Positions 1-10,050 of a stretch of 64,000 bases of DNA are shown piece by piece. Every line of letters begins with the position of its first letter. Within the stretch, counting starts at the first letter, position 1. The translations under genes and the position numbers were made by a program. The notes below the pieces were generated by a model. The model did no database searches, was not told the DNA's origin, and was given only the letters and a program-made list of their open reading frames with translations. This DNA is from Mercurialis annua. Lineage: Eukaryota > Streptophyta > Magnoliopsida > Malpighiales > Euphorbiaceae. Location of the stretch: NCBI RefSeq assembly GCF_937616625.2, contig NC_065572.1:38343653-38407652 (forward strand), given 5' to 3'.

Positions 1-2490
1 TTGGTTTCGTAACTTTTTAAACGTTTCGCTTCAATCGCTAAAAAGGTGAAACGTTAGGATTAGTTTCGTAACGTTTTAAACGTTTGGATTGGTTTCGTAA
101 CGTTTTAATAGTTTGGCTTATATCGCTAAAAAGGTGAAACATTTGGATTTGTTTCGTAACGATATAGACGTTTGGATTGGTTTGGTAATGTTTTAAACTT
201 TTGGCTTAAATCGCTAAAAATGTGAAACGTTTGGATTTGTTTCGTAACGTTTATAAACGTTTGGCTTAAATCGCTAAAAATGTGAAACGTTTGGATTTGT
301 TTCGTAGCGTTTGTAAACGTTTGGCTTAAATTGCTAAAAAGATAAAACGTTTGGATTTGTTTTGTAACGTTTGTAAACGTTTTGCTTAAATCGCTAAAAA
401 TGTGAAACGTTTTGATTTGTTTCGTAACGTTTCAATTGTTAGAATTAGTTTTGTAACATTTTAATTGTTTGGCTTAAATCGCTAAAAAGGTGAAACGTTT
501 GGATTGGTTTCGTAACGTTTGTAAACGTTTGGCTTATATCGCTTAAAAGGTGAAACGTTAGGATTTGTCTCTTAACGTTTGTAAAACTTTGGCTTAAATT
601 GCTAAAAAGGTGAAACGTTTGGATTTATTTCGTAACGTTTTAAACATTTGGATTGGTTTCCTAACGTTTTAAACGTTTTGCTTTCATTTCACCTTTTTAG
701 CGATTTAAGCCAAACGTTGACAAACGTTACAAAACCAATCCAAACGTTTACAAAAGTTACGAAACATAACCAAAAGTGTCACCTTTTTAGCAATTTAAGC
801 CAAACGTTTACAAACGTTACAAAACAAATCCAAACGTTCCCCTTTTTTAGCGATTTAAGCCAAACGTTTACAAAAGTTACGAAACAAATCCAAACGTTTC
901 ATATTTTTAGCGATTTAAGCCAAACGTTAACAAACGTTGCGAAACAAATATAAGCGTTTCACCTTTTTAGCCATTAAAGCCAAACGTTTCCAAACGTAAC
1001 GGAACAAGTCCAAGCGTTTAGAAACGTTATGAAACAAAACCAAACGTTTCACCTTTTTAGCAATTTAAGCCAAACGTTTACAAACGTTACGAAACAAATC
1101 CAAACGTTTCACGTATTTAGCGATTTAAGCCAAATGATTACAAACGTTACGAAAGAAATCCAAACGTTTAAAACGTTACAAAACAAATCCAAACGTTTCA
1201 CATTTTTAGCAATTTAAGCCAAACGTTTACAAATGTTACAAAACAAATCCAAATGTTTCACCTTTTTAGTGATTTAAGCAAAACGTTTACAAAGGTTACA
1301 AAACAAAACTAAACATTTAAAACGTTACGAAACAAATCCAAACGTTTCATATTTTTAGCAATTTAAGCAAAACGTTTACAAATATTGCGGAAGAAATCCA
1401 AACGTTTCACCTTTTTAGCGATTTATGCCAAATGTTTACAAACGTTAATCCAAACAAAACCAAACGTTTACAAATGTTACGAAAAAATCCAAACGTATAC
1501 AAACGTTACGAAACAAAGCCAAATGTTTGGATTTTAGCCAAAATGTGAAACATTTGGTTTTATTTGGTAATGTATGTAAACGTTTGGCTTAAATTGCTAA
1601 AAAGGTTAAAATCTTGGACTTATTTTGTAACCTTTGTAAACGTTTTGTTTAAATTTCTAAAAAGATGAAACGTTTGGATTTGTTTCATAACATTTGTAAA
1701 CGTTTGACTTAAATCGCTAAAAAGGTGAAACACTTTGATTTGTTTCGTAACGTTTGTAAATGTTTGGCTTAAATCGCTAAAAAGGTGAAACATTTGGTTT
1801 TGTTTCGTAGCGTTTATAAACGTTTGACTTCAATCTCTAATAAGGGGAAACGTTTACAAACATTACAAAACTAAACCAAACGTTTCACGCTTTTAGCAAT
1901 TTAAACAAAACATTTATAAACGTTACAATACAAATCCAAATGTTTCACCTATTTAGCGATTTAAGCTAAACGTTTGTAAACGTTACGAAGCAAATCCAAA
2001 CGTTTCACCTTTTTAGCAATTTAAGCCAAACGTTAACAAACGTTACGAAACAAATCCAAACGTTTCCCATTTTTATCAATTTAAGCCAAACATTTAATAC
2101 GTTACGAAACCAATCTAAACGTTTGAAATGTTACGAAACAAATCCAAACGTTTTACCTGTTTAGCAATTTAAGCCAAAAGTTTAAAACGTTACGAAACCA
2201 ATCCAAACGTTTAAAACGTTACGAAACAAATCCAAACGTTTTATCTTTTTAGCTATTTAAGCCAAACGTTTAAAACGTTACGAAACAAATCCTAACGTTT
2301 TACCTTTTTAGCAATTTAAGCCAAACGTTTAAAACGTTATAAAACCAATCCAAAATTTTAAACCGTTACGAAACAAATCCAAACGTTTCACCTTTTTAGC
2401 GATTTAAGCCAAAGGTTTACTAAACGTTACGAAACAAATCCAAACGTTTCACCTTTTTAGAGATTTAAGCCAAACATTTACAAACGTTAC
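1..2490. repeat. 60-bp satellite array, block 1
   Basis: The exact 60-bp period is visible where successive blocks align at 241, 301 and 361. Each monomer is two 30-bp halves that both begin CGTTTGG. Half A contains GCTTAAATCGCTAAAAAGG and half B contains GATTTGTTTCGTAACGTTTG. A 29-bp B variant with GATTGG and GTTTTAAA is common. Polarity: forward about 1-672, reverse about 690-1530, forward about 1533-1850, reverse about 1851-2490. No gene. The short open frames here are a by-product of a unit length divisible by three. Confidence 0.95.
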
Positions 2491-2890
2491 CAAAACCTTT
2501 GGAAAATTGGGTATTGCACCATCTATTTTGAGTGAACCTCTAGCTGTGTTTACACCTATGTCTGAAGGTGTAGTGGTGGACGTCGTTTATCCTTCTTGTC
2601 CTGTGGTTATTCATGGTAGAGAACTTTGTGCTGATTTGATTGTACTTGACGTGCTTTCTTTTGATGTCATCTTGGGGATGGAATGGTTGTCACGCCACTT
2701 TGCTTCTATTGACTGTCGAGGGAAGTTAGTCGAGTTTAGGATTCCAGGTGATCTACCTTTTTCCTTTCAGGGAGAAAAGGCGGAGACACCTAAGAATCTG
2801 ATTTCCGCCATCAAGGCGAAGCGGATGTTAGGCAAGGGTTGCCAGGGTTTAACATACTTTGGTTCGAGATGTGGAAGTAGAATTCGGTGA
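2491..2890 (+). pseudogene. G1 retropepsin-like protease, N-terminally truncated
   Basis: This is the C-terminal half of a Ty3-type aspartic protease. The in-frame sequence starts KTFGKLGIAPS and reaches the conserved DVILGMEWLSRHFASIDC block (about residues 50-67 of the open stretch from 2507). The catalytic D-S/T-G loop that should precede it is absent because the element is cut off at the satellite junction, so this cannot be an active protease. The open frame has no ATG. It overlaps the RT frame by about 30 bases in a different frame, so there is a frameshift near 2850 between the protease tail (AIKAKRMLGKGCQG) and the RT N-terminus. In the family these parts form one continuous polyprotein. 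Confidence 0.88.
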
Positions 2891-3880
2891 TATGCATAGT
2901 GTATCAATTGTGAGTGAGTTCACAGACGTGTTTCCAGAAGAATTGCATGGATTACCACCTGATCGTGATATTGAGTTTTGCATTGATGTGGTTCCTGGAA
3001 CAGCTCCAATTTCGATACCGCCGTATCGGATGGCTTCTGCAGAGCTGAAGGATTTGAAGGACCACTTACAAGAGTTGTTAGATAGTGGGTTCATCAGACC
3101 GAGTACTTCTCCGTGGGGTGCTCCAGTTTTATTTGTGAAGAAGAAAGATGGTTCCTTTCAACTGTGTATCGACTACAGACAGTTGAACAAGGCTACTATC
3201 AAGAACAGATATCCTCTTCCTCGCATCGATGATTTGTTTGACCAGTTGCAAGGTGCAAAGTGTTTTTCCAAGATTGACTTGAGGTCTGGGTACCATCAAC
3301 TTTGGATCCGTGATGTAGATGTGCATAAGACTGCTTTTCGGACGCGTTATGGACATTTTGAGTTTCTGGTTATGTCCTTTGGTCTGACTAACGCACCAGC
3401 AGCGTTCATGGATATGATGAACAGAGTGTTCAAGCCGTTTTTGGATCAATTCGTTATTGTTTTCATTGATGACATTTTGATCTATTCTCGGAGTGAGGAG
3501 GAGCATGCTTATCATTTGAGGACTATACTGCAGACGATGTGTGAGCATCAGCTTTATGCTAAGTTCTCAAAATGTGAGTTCTGGTTGGATCAGGTTACCT
3601 TTCTAGGACACGTGGTGTCGAAAGATGGGATCAAGGTTGATCCAAAGAAGATTGAGGCAGTTATAGATTGGCAGAGGGCGAGGTCAGTTACCGAGATCAG
3701 GAGTTTTTTGGGTTTAGCTGGATACTATCGTCGGTTCGTGCAAGATTTCTCAAGAATATCTGCACCGTTGACTAATCTAACACAGAAGGGTGTTGAGTTT
3801 CAGTGGACTGACAAGTGCGAGGCGAGCTTTGAGAAGCTCAAGGAGATTTTGACTACAGCTCCGGTTTTGGCATTGACGGT
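2859..3880 (+). pseudogene. G1 reverse transcriptase domain (frameshifted polyprotein)
   Basis: The domain copies element RNA into cDNA inside the virus-like particle. Counting from the methionine at 2859, the open stretch holds LCIDYRQLN (about residues 102-110), [10 protein letters not shown] with the first catalytic Asp (about 140), [11 protein letters not shown] (about 174-184) and the VFIDDIL active site with the paired catalytic Asp at about 204-205. The fingers, palm and thumb appear full length and the catalytic residues are kept. The polyprotein frame is lost near 3880: the sequence jumps from APVLAL into the RNase H motif in another frame, consistent with a small deletion. The methionine is internal to the original polyprotein and is not a true start. 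Confidence 0.93.
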
Positions 3881-3886
3881 TTCACG

Positions 3887-4615
3887 GTGTATTGTGATGC
3901 GTCTCAGATTGGTTTTGGTTGCGTGCTGATGCAACATGGACAGGTGATTGCCTATGCTTCCAGACAGTTGAAGAAGCATAAGGTAAACTACCCTACTCAT
4001 GATTTAGAATTGGCAGCTGTGGTTTTTGCGCTGAATATTTGGAGGCATTATTTGTATGGTGTTACTTGTGAGATTTTCATTGATCATAAGAGTCTGAAGT
4101 ATATCTTTGATCAGAGAGAGTTGAACTTGAGACAGAGGAGGTGGCTAGAGTTGCTGAAAGACTACAATTGTACTATTCAGTACCATCCTGGTAAGGCTAA
4201 TGTGGTAGCCGATGCGTTGAGTCGCAAGTCTTCGGGCAGTTTGGCTCATATTTCTGAAGTTGGGCGTAGACCCATGGTTAGAGAGTGGCACAGTTTGATA
4301 GCTTCAGGCTATGGTTATCAGGTTTCTCAGGCCGGTAGTTTGTTGGCACAGTTACAAGTGCAGCCTGTTTTGATTGATCGGATCAAAGCTTTACAAGCTG
4401 AGCATCCACAGTTGAAACGGATTATTGAGGAGGTTCAGCAGGACGGTAATTCTGAGTTTACTTTTGTGGATGGTGTTCTGAGACATGGTTTGAGATTGTG
4501 TGTTTCGGATTCATATGGTCTGAGGGACCAAATTTTGGAAGAAGCGCACAAGTCTGCTTATAGTGTTCATCTGGGTTCTACTAAGATGTACCATGATCTT
4601 AAGTGTACCTACTAG
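3887..4615 (+). pseudogene. G1 RNase H and N-terminal integrase zinc region, ended by an in-frame TAG
   Basis: The segment opens with the RNase H motif [15 protein letters not shown] and continues with the acidic residues of [17 protein letters not shown] and [11 protein letters not shown], then the family-typical [15 protein letters not shown]. The first part of the integrase HHCC zinc finger follows ([10 protein letters not shown] and TKMYHDLK). The frame ends at TAG 4613-4615. The same frame continues immediately as Trp-Ser-Gly-Met-Lys, and relatives have Trp-Trp here, so the stop looks like a TGG-to-TAG nonsense mutation. The zinc finger is therefore split by the stop, with its two Cys (CLTC) lying in the next open stretch. 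Confidence 0.92.
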
Positions 4616-5761
4616 TGGAGCGGGATGAAGAAGGATGTCGCTGAGTATGTTTCTAAGTGTCTGACTTGCCAGCAGGTGAAGCTAGAGCGTGAGAGACCTT
4701 TTGGCTATCTACAGACACTACCTATTCCAGAGTGGATGTGGGAGCGGATTGCCATGGATTTTGTGGTTGGTTTACCACGTACTCGACAGGGGTACGATTC
4801 CATCAGGGTGATAGTTGACCGTATGAACAAGTCAGCTCATTTCCTTCCGATCAAGGTTTCGTATCCTGCTTCGAGGTTGGCTCAGTTGTACATCGACAAG
4901 ATTGTTAGTTTGCATGGTGTACCAGTTTCTATTGTTTCAGATAGAGGTTTTGTGTTCACTTCGAGGTTCTGGAAAGCGTTACAGGAATCCTTGGGTTCTC
5001 GTTTGGATTTCAGTACAGCTTTTCATCCTCAAACTGACGGTCAGTCTGAGAGGACTATTCAGACATTGGAGGATATGCTCAAGATGTGTGTTCTCGATTT
5101 TCAGGGTAGCAGGGATGCTCATTTGCCGTTGATTGAGTTATCTTACAACAACAGTTACCACGCGAGTATTGAGATGGCGCCTTATGAGGCTTTGTATGGG
5201 CGCAAGTGTCGATCTCCTATCTGTTGGGAGGAGGTTGGAGAGCGCAAGCTCTCGGGAGCACAGATTATTCAGATTACCTCGGAGAAGGTACCGTTGATCA
5301 AACAGATATTAGAGACTGCTTTTAGTCGGCATAGGAGTTATGCTGATCCGAAGAGAAAAGACATAGAGTTTTGGGTCGGGGACTTTGTGTTTCTTCGTGT
5401 TTCGCCTATGAAAGACGTGGTTCGTTTTGGTGTCAAGGGAAAGTTGGCACCGAGGTATGTTGGTCCTTATGAAATTTCAGAGAGGATTGGAGCTGTGGCT
5501 TATCGTCTGGTTCAACCGCCAGACATATTGAGAAAGTTCATTTTTTATCCTTCGCACGTGATTGTGCCTCAGAGCGTTGAGATTGACCAAGAGTTATCAT
5601 ATGAGGAACAGCCGGTTGAGTTTGTTGATATGCAAGTGCGTAAATTACGGAACAAGGAGATTCCGATGGTCAAAGTTCTCTGGCACAATCATTTTGTCGA
5701 GGAGTGCACTTGGGAGACCGAGTCGGATATGCGGAATCGCTATCCTTTTCTTTTTCTATGA
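4616..5761 (+). pseudogene. G1 integrase catalytic core and chromodomain
   Basis: This is the continuation of the polyprotein frame after the TAG at 4613. CLTCQ supplies the zinc-finger cysteines. Counting from Met 4625, the catalytic triad is D45 (AMDFVVGLP), D106 (IVSDRGF) and E142 (QSERTIQ), giving the expected D,D35E spacing. HPQTDGQSERT and YNNSYHASIEMAPYEALYG are typical of Ty3 integrases. The last 60 residues (about 318-378, with VLWHNHFVEECTWE) resemble a chromodomain, which in this clade targets insertion to heterochromatin and would fit the satellite location. The TGA at 5759 ends the polyprotein 118 bp before the LTR. The domain itself is open, but the element is not autonomous because upstream frames are broken. 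Confidence 0.93.
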
Positions 5762-5842
5762 GGTACGATATTTTTTATTTTGTGTGATTTTATGAGTTTT
5801 ATTTGTATTACGTGTTATAATGCTGTTATTTGTTTATCGTGT

Positions 5843-5879
5843 CAAATTTGAGGACAAATTTGCAATTAGTTGGGGAGAA
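5843..5879 (+). promoter_or_regulatory. G1 PPT-proximal hairpin and polypurine tract
   Basis: CAAATTTG (5843-5850), AGGA, CAAATTTG (5855-5862) forms an 8-bp stem with a 4-nt loop. TTGGGGAGAA (5870-5879) abuts the LTR start TGTAATAT at 5880 and is the plus-strand primer tract. The same arrangement occurs in G2, G3 and G4. Confidence 0.85.
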
Positions 5880-6809
5880 TGTAATATCCCGTAATTTTTG
5901 TTTGGCTTTTCCGACGAGTTTCCGGTCATTATTTGAGTCGTTCGCGGATTCGTGGCTTGAGTAAATTATTTGGGTTATAAATTAATGGTTTGATTTTTTT
6001 TTAAATTAGTTAGGTCTTGGGTTCTTTCTTTTGTTTGGGCCAAAGGCCCATGCAATTGCTCACAGGTCTCAAACGAAGACCTGTTATGAATCCTCTTAGC
6101 GAGCCATGTTTCGCTGTTTGTAAACCCGACTTTTTACCCTAATTATTTAACATTTTTATCCTGATTTCATTCCTATCAATCCTTCAAACCCTAGCTGTCA
6201 TCCGTAGCTTTTAATCTCTGATATTTCTTGTGCCAATAATCAATCAAAGTCTTGAGTTTATTCGGTAAGTTTTGTTCATCGTTCTCAGTTTTAGTTCAGA
6301 ATTCGACACTTTAGTATACTGAATCGTTCTCTTTTGTTTTAGCATACTATTTGGATCCGTCTCATCCTCCTGAAAGTAGACTCACGCCGCTATGATTCAA
6401 CACCTTGTTTTTGTCAAACGGTACGTAATTCTCTTCGTTATTCGCGCCGTCGTTTCACCATTTTGGTTATCCTTTGTACTGTTGTTGGTTTCAATAAGTT
6501 TCTGTCAAATTTTCTTGAGATTGACTATGTGATTCTCATGGGTCTTTTAAAGTTTAAAACATGTTTCATGTTGATATGGTTTTGTTTGAATCATTCAGAA
6601 TCTTTTCACATCGGGTTTGCTTGATTCGATACGCCGCTCTTCATTTTGAGCATGGCAATGTCCTTATTTTTTGTTGTTGTTGTTCTTAATCATTAAAGGG
6701 TGAATTTATTGTGTTTGATGTTCTATTAATGTTAATATGATATTTTTTAGGTTAATTTGGATTGTTGGCTTGTGAAGCGGGTTGAATTCTTGTTTAATAG
6801 GATACTGCA

Positions 6810-7855
6810 GGCTAATAATCACCGATGGTCCTCGACTTTTACCCTAAGCTTCCCTTAACCCCCTATACTTTCAAAAGCTTCCCTAGATCCCCCAACCTTT
6901 GTGGCGGCGCCATTCACGGCCCTTATTGACAAAACTACCCTTTTGTTTTTTGCGGCTGTCCTTTTTTTGAAAAAAAATAAATAGTGGCGCCATATGTCAA
7001 TTGACACGTCATTTAATGTCAAAACAAAATTGAAACACCCAAAATACCCCCTAAAAAATTAAATCAAATCAAATTTACTTAATCAAACCCAACCCACGGT
7101 CAACCTATTTACAACCGCTCGCCAACCCGAACCACTCGCCGCACCCGCCTCCGACCACCACCTGCCGCCGACCCATCAGAATTTGTTCTTGGAGAACAGA
7201 TTCAGATTCAGATCTGTTCTCCCAGAACAAATCTGAAATATGTTCTCCAAGAACATATGTGGAGAAGACGAGCTGTTGTTCGTCTTCTCAAAAATGGAGA
7301 AGACGAGCTGCTGCTCGTTTTCTCACAACCGAAGAAAACAAGCAGCAGCTCGTCTTCCCCCTGAGAAGACGAGCTGCTTCTCGTCTTCTGACAACCGGAG
7401 AAGACGAGCAGCAGCTCGTCTTCTCCCTGAGAAGACGGTCTTCTTCTTAGGTGAGAAGACGACGAGCTTGGTCGTTTTCTCACCTGAGAAGATGACCAGA
7501 GGTTGGTTCGGTTGTGGCAGTTCGGTTTCGATAATTCAGTGGTTTGAATAGGTTGATTTGTTTTGGTTTGATTTTTTATTTTTATTTTAATTAAATTTTA
7601 ATAGTTGTAAGGGTGTTTTGGGTTTTTCAGTTTTTTTAGACATTTTGTCACATGTCAAATGACACGTGGCGCCGTATTTTTTTTCTTAGAATTGTAGCAA
7701 CCAAAAAAAGACGGCGCTTAGGGGTATTTTCGTCCATAAGGACTGTGAATGAGCGCCGCCATAAAGGTTGAGGGGTTTGGGGAAGGTTTTGAAAGTATAA
7801 GTGGTTTATGGAAGCATAGGGTAAAGGTCGAGGACCATTGATGATTATTATCCGC
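6810..7855. mobile_element. Non-autonomous long-TIR DNA transposon (MULE/foldback-like)
   Basis: The left end (GCTAATAATCACCGATGGTCC) is mirrored at the right end, whose reverse complement reads GGATAATAATCATCAATGG. The similarity continues inward for roughly 250 bp: the GGCGGCGCCATTCAC-like and TGACACGT segments recur inverted. TACTGCA flanks both sides (6803-6809 and 7856-7862), a 7-bp identical target duplication that could be 9 bp with two mismatches. Terminal repeat length and duplication size suggest a Mutator-like MITE. There is no transposase. It is inserted in the predicted LTR intron of G1. Confidence 0.75.
7190..7490. repeat. Palindromic GAGAAGACGAGC repeat cluster
   Basis: Several near-palindromic modules of the form GAGAAGACGAGCnnCnnCTCGTCTTCTC repeat between the terminal repeats of the inverted-repeat element, with a companion TTCTCC(C/A)AGAACA inverted motif at 7183-7255. 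This produces open frames in several reading frames at once (serine/arginine-rich on one strand, glutamate/lysine-rich on the other), so they are not taken as genes. Confidence 0.75.
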
Positions 7856-8225
7856 TACTGCATTACACTAAACTTCATTATTGGCTTTGTTATGGAAAAA
7901 GATGAATTGTGCTGGGTTTTGGGCGGTAATTTTCAAAGAGATGTGACTAAATGTGTTGGCTATGTGGGTTACTTTGTTTCAAATTAGGAACTTGTTATAT
8001 AATAGGCTTAGGGAATGTTGGATTTTGTTTTAATTTCCAATTGAAATTGGGCCAAGTTTAGGCCAATAGATTTTAAATTTATTTTTTTATTTGGTTTATT
8101 AATTAAAGATTATCGATTAAATATCGATTTTAAAATCGGACTCTCTATTATCGTTTTGACCTCTAAATTATTATTTCAATTATTTTTTTATTAAGTGTTT
8201 TGACAATTTTAATCCTAAAACGATA

Positions 8226-8419
8226 ATTATATATACATATATACATATATATATACATATATACATATATATATACACATATATATATATATATACACAT
8301 ATATATATATATATGTATAGATATATATACATGTATGTATGTATCTATATATACATGTATAGATATATATACATGTATGTATGTATCTATATATATATAT
8401 ATGTATGTATGTATATATG

Positions 8420-8451
<32 letters not shown>

Positions 8452-8540
8452 TATATATATATATGTATCTATGTATGTATATGTATGTATGTATATATAT
8501 ATGTATGTATGTATATATATATGTATGTATGTATGTATTT
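8226..8540. repeat. TA / GTAT microsatellite
   Basis: About 310 bp of alternating (TA)n, (ATAC)n and (GTAT)n with short poly-A at the right edge. It lies in the G1 LTR intron-like segment. Confidence 0.95.
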
Positions 8541-9353
8541 AAAAAAAAACTAAATTCATATAATTATTTGGGTAATTATTGTTAAATTTAAATTTTGTCT
8601 TGACGTGCCAAATTGACTAATTTACGTTTTATCTTTTAATTATTATTTTTAACTTATTTTAGTTAAGTAATTTTTCGGTAACTATTGGTTACTTGTGTTT
8701 AAGTTATTGAGTTCCGTTTTAATATTTAATTATTATTTTATCAATAAATATTATTTTGGAATTATAAACTATGGTTTATAATTTTGATAAAATATTTGGG
8801 GCGGGTTAGACTTGCGTCGCCCGACGTGTGAGGTAGATTGGTAGTTATCGGTAACTCGGCTAACCCACTATTTGGAAATTAATTATTATTTAAAGACTAT
8901 TAAATAATATTTATGAAATGGACTTTTAAGCGAGAACTCAATAGACTTGTATTAATTGTGCATTGTTACCTTTTGGGTATTTTGTGTTGTTCTGGATTGT
9001 GTTATTCCGACATGTTATTTGCGGTAGTCCTACGTGGTGTCTAGTGCTCTCAAGAGTTAGGGTCTGTTTTAATAATTATTTTATTTCTCTAGACCCGATT
9101 ACTGTTCGTGCTTTAGAGGCGAACCACGATTAGTTGCTTGCCGGTTATCACGTGGATTACCAAGTAGAGAGTTTGTACTTACTATTTACCGCTTTATTAA
9201 GTAAATTGTTATTTTAATATTAAATATATATACTGTACATATATTTCGAACAGTTTTTATATTATGGCTCTTAGTTGAAACATGCTACCTAATGGGCATC
9301 ATTAGAACTGCGTGCGCACCGGTAATGATCTGGGTAAGGTATATATGGAAATG

Positions 9354-9482
9354 TGGTAACTCAGTGTGAGCAAAGCTCTCGGGACCAAATTGAGTAACTC
9401 GGTGTAGATCAGCTCTCGGGACTCTGGATATGGTATAAGTGTGGTCAGTGGTAACTCGGTGTAGCTCAGCTCTCGGGACCAG
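9354..9482. repeat. GTAACTCGGTGTAG...CTCTCGGGAC tandem repeat in G1 LTR
   Basis: Three imperfect copies of a unit that starts GTAACTC(A/G)GTGT and ends AGCTCTCGGGAC, with spacers of different length. This is LTR-internal structure. Nothing else recognisable in 8541-9600. Confidence 0.7.
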
Positions 9483-10050
9483 GCCTATTGGATTATGTAT
9501 ATTATTTAGAATTGTGGATGAGGGTTCCAACTATTAATCGTAGTATCATTATTAAATGTCTTAAACGGTTTTAAAGTTTTTCCACTTGATAAATGTAAAT
9601 AGTGGTATAAACTCATCTCAGTATATCTGACCCCGTTGTTTTTTCAATTTTTCTCAGGGTTATGATCTGAGAGAGTCTAGTGATCTCCGTCTTTACTTCT
9701 CGGAGGTTTCATTTATTTTTATAAACTGTCAAACTATTTTATTCTTAGACCGCAGTAGTAACTAGACGTCTTTATTTTATTCTACTTGTTGTCGGATTGG
9801 TCCGACTGGATTATTATTGTTTTGGCATGTTATATGATTATTCAGGATTATTTATGTTATGTCTATTTCAGACCAGTATTGGAAAGCATGTTATTTTAAA
9901 TGTTGAATATTATAACTGCTATTGCCCCGAGCATTGGTTTTCAGCAGGTTTATTGTAATTGTATTTTATAAGGCAGGCTAGCTACAGGTGTTGGTACTAC
10001 ATTACCCATGCCCTAGCGCCGGTCACGATTCATGAAAATGGGTCGTGACA

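Larger units (their letters stand above)
6265..9657 (+). other. Predicted intron within G1 LTR leader
   Basis: The donor is TTCG|GTAAGT at 6264/6265. The acceptor region has CTGACCCCGTTG, a T-rich tract and TTCTCAG|GGTTATG at 9657/9658. The same donor context (CG|GTAAG) and the same acceptor block occur in the LTRs of G3 and G4, which argues against chance. The inserted DNA element at 6810-7855 and the microsatellite both lie inside it. No transcript evidence is available. Confidence 0.5.
2491..10050 (+). mobile_element. G1: 5'-truncated Ty3/gypsy chromovirus (Tekay/Del-like)
   Basis: Domain order PR, RT, RNase H, integrase, chromodomain, followed by a polypurine tract and a 3' LTR starting TGTAATATCCCG and ending GGTCGTGACA, identifies a Ty3/gypsy chromovirus. 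The 5' LTR, primer site, gag and the N-terminal part of protease are missing: satellite runs directly into the protease coding region near 2491. No target duplication can be tested because the 5' end is lost. The flanking satellite is in reverse polarity on the left and forward polarity on the right. The Tekay/Del assignment rests on the RT block with [18 protein letters not shown] and on the C-terminal chromodomain, judged by family resemblance and not by a search. Confidence 0.92.
5880..10050 (+). repeat. G1 3' LTR (4171 bp including insertions)
   Basis: The LTR starts TGTAATATCCCG right after the polypurine tract and ends GGTCGTGACA right before satellite. About 1.05 kb of it is the inserted inverted-repeat element at 6810-7855. 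The last 80 bp match the LTR ends of G2-G4 (shared CCTAGCGCCGGTC and GTCGTGACA) and can fold: CACGATTCAT pairs with ATGGGTCGTG around a GAAA loop (10024-10047). A small hairpin (ACAGGTCT/AGACCTGT, 6062-6084) lies in the upstream part. Confidence 0.9.

Noticed and set aside
648..1217. Open frames of 60-115 codons with repeated HLFSDLSQTFTNVTKQIQTF-like peptides in all satellite blocks
   Set aside because: The monomer is 60 bp (20 codons) and its reverse strand happens to lack stops in one frame. Frames break at random indels, there is no start or promoter context, and they follow array polarity, not gene structure.
6062..6084. tRNA or other structured RNA gene
   Set aside because: Only a single short hairpin, with no cloverleaf or conserved A/B boxes. 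No tRNA or rRNA was recognised anywhere in the window.
7208..7551. Overlapping serine/arginine-rich and glutamate/lysine-rich open frames
   Set aside because: They arise from palindromic GAGAAGACGAGC repeats inside a non-autonomous DNA element and are open in several frames at once.
8313..8585. Open frames rich in Tyr, Ile, Met and Cys
   Set aside because: Translation of a TA/GTAT microsatellite.
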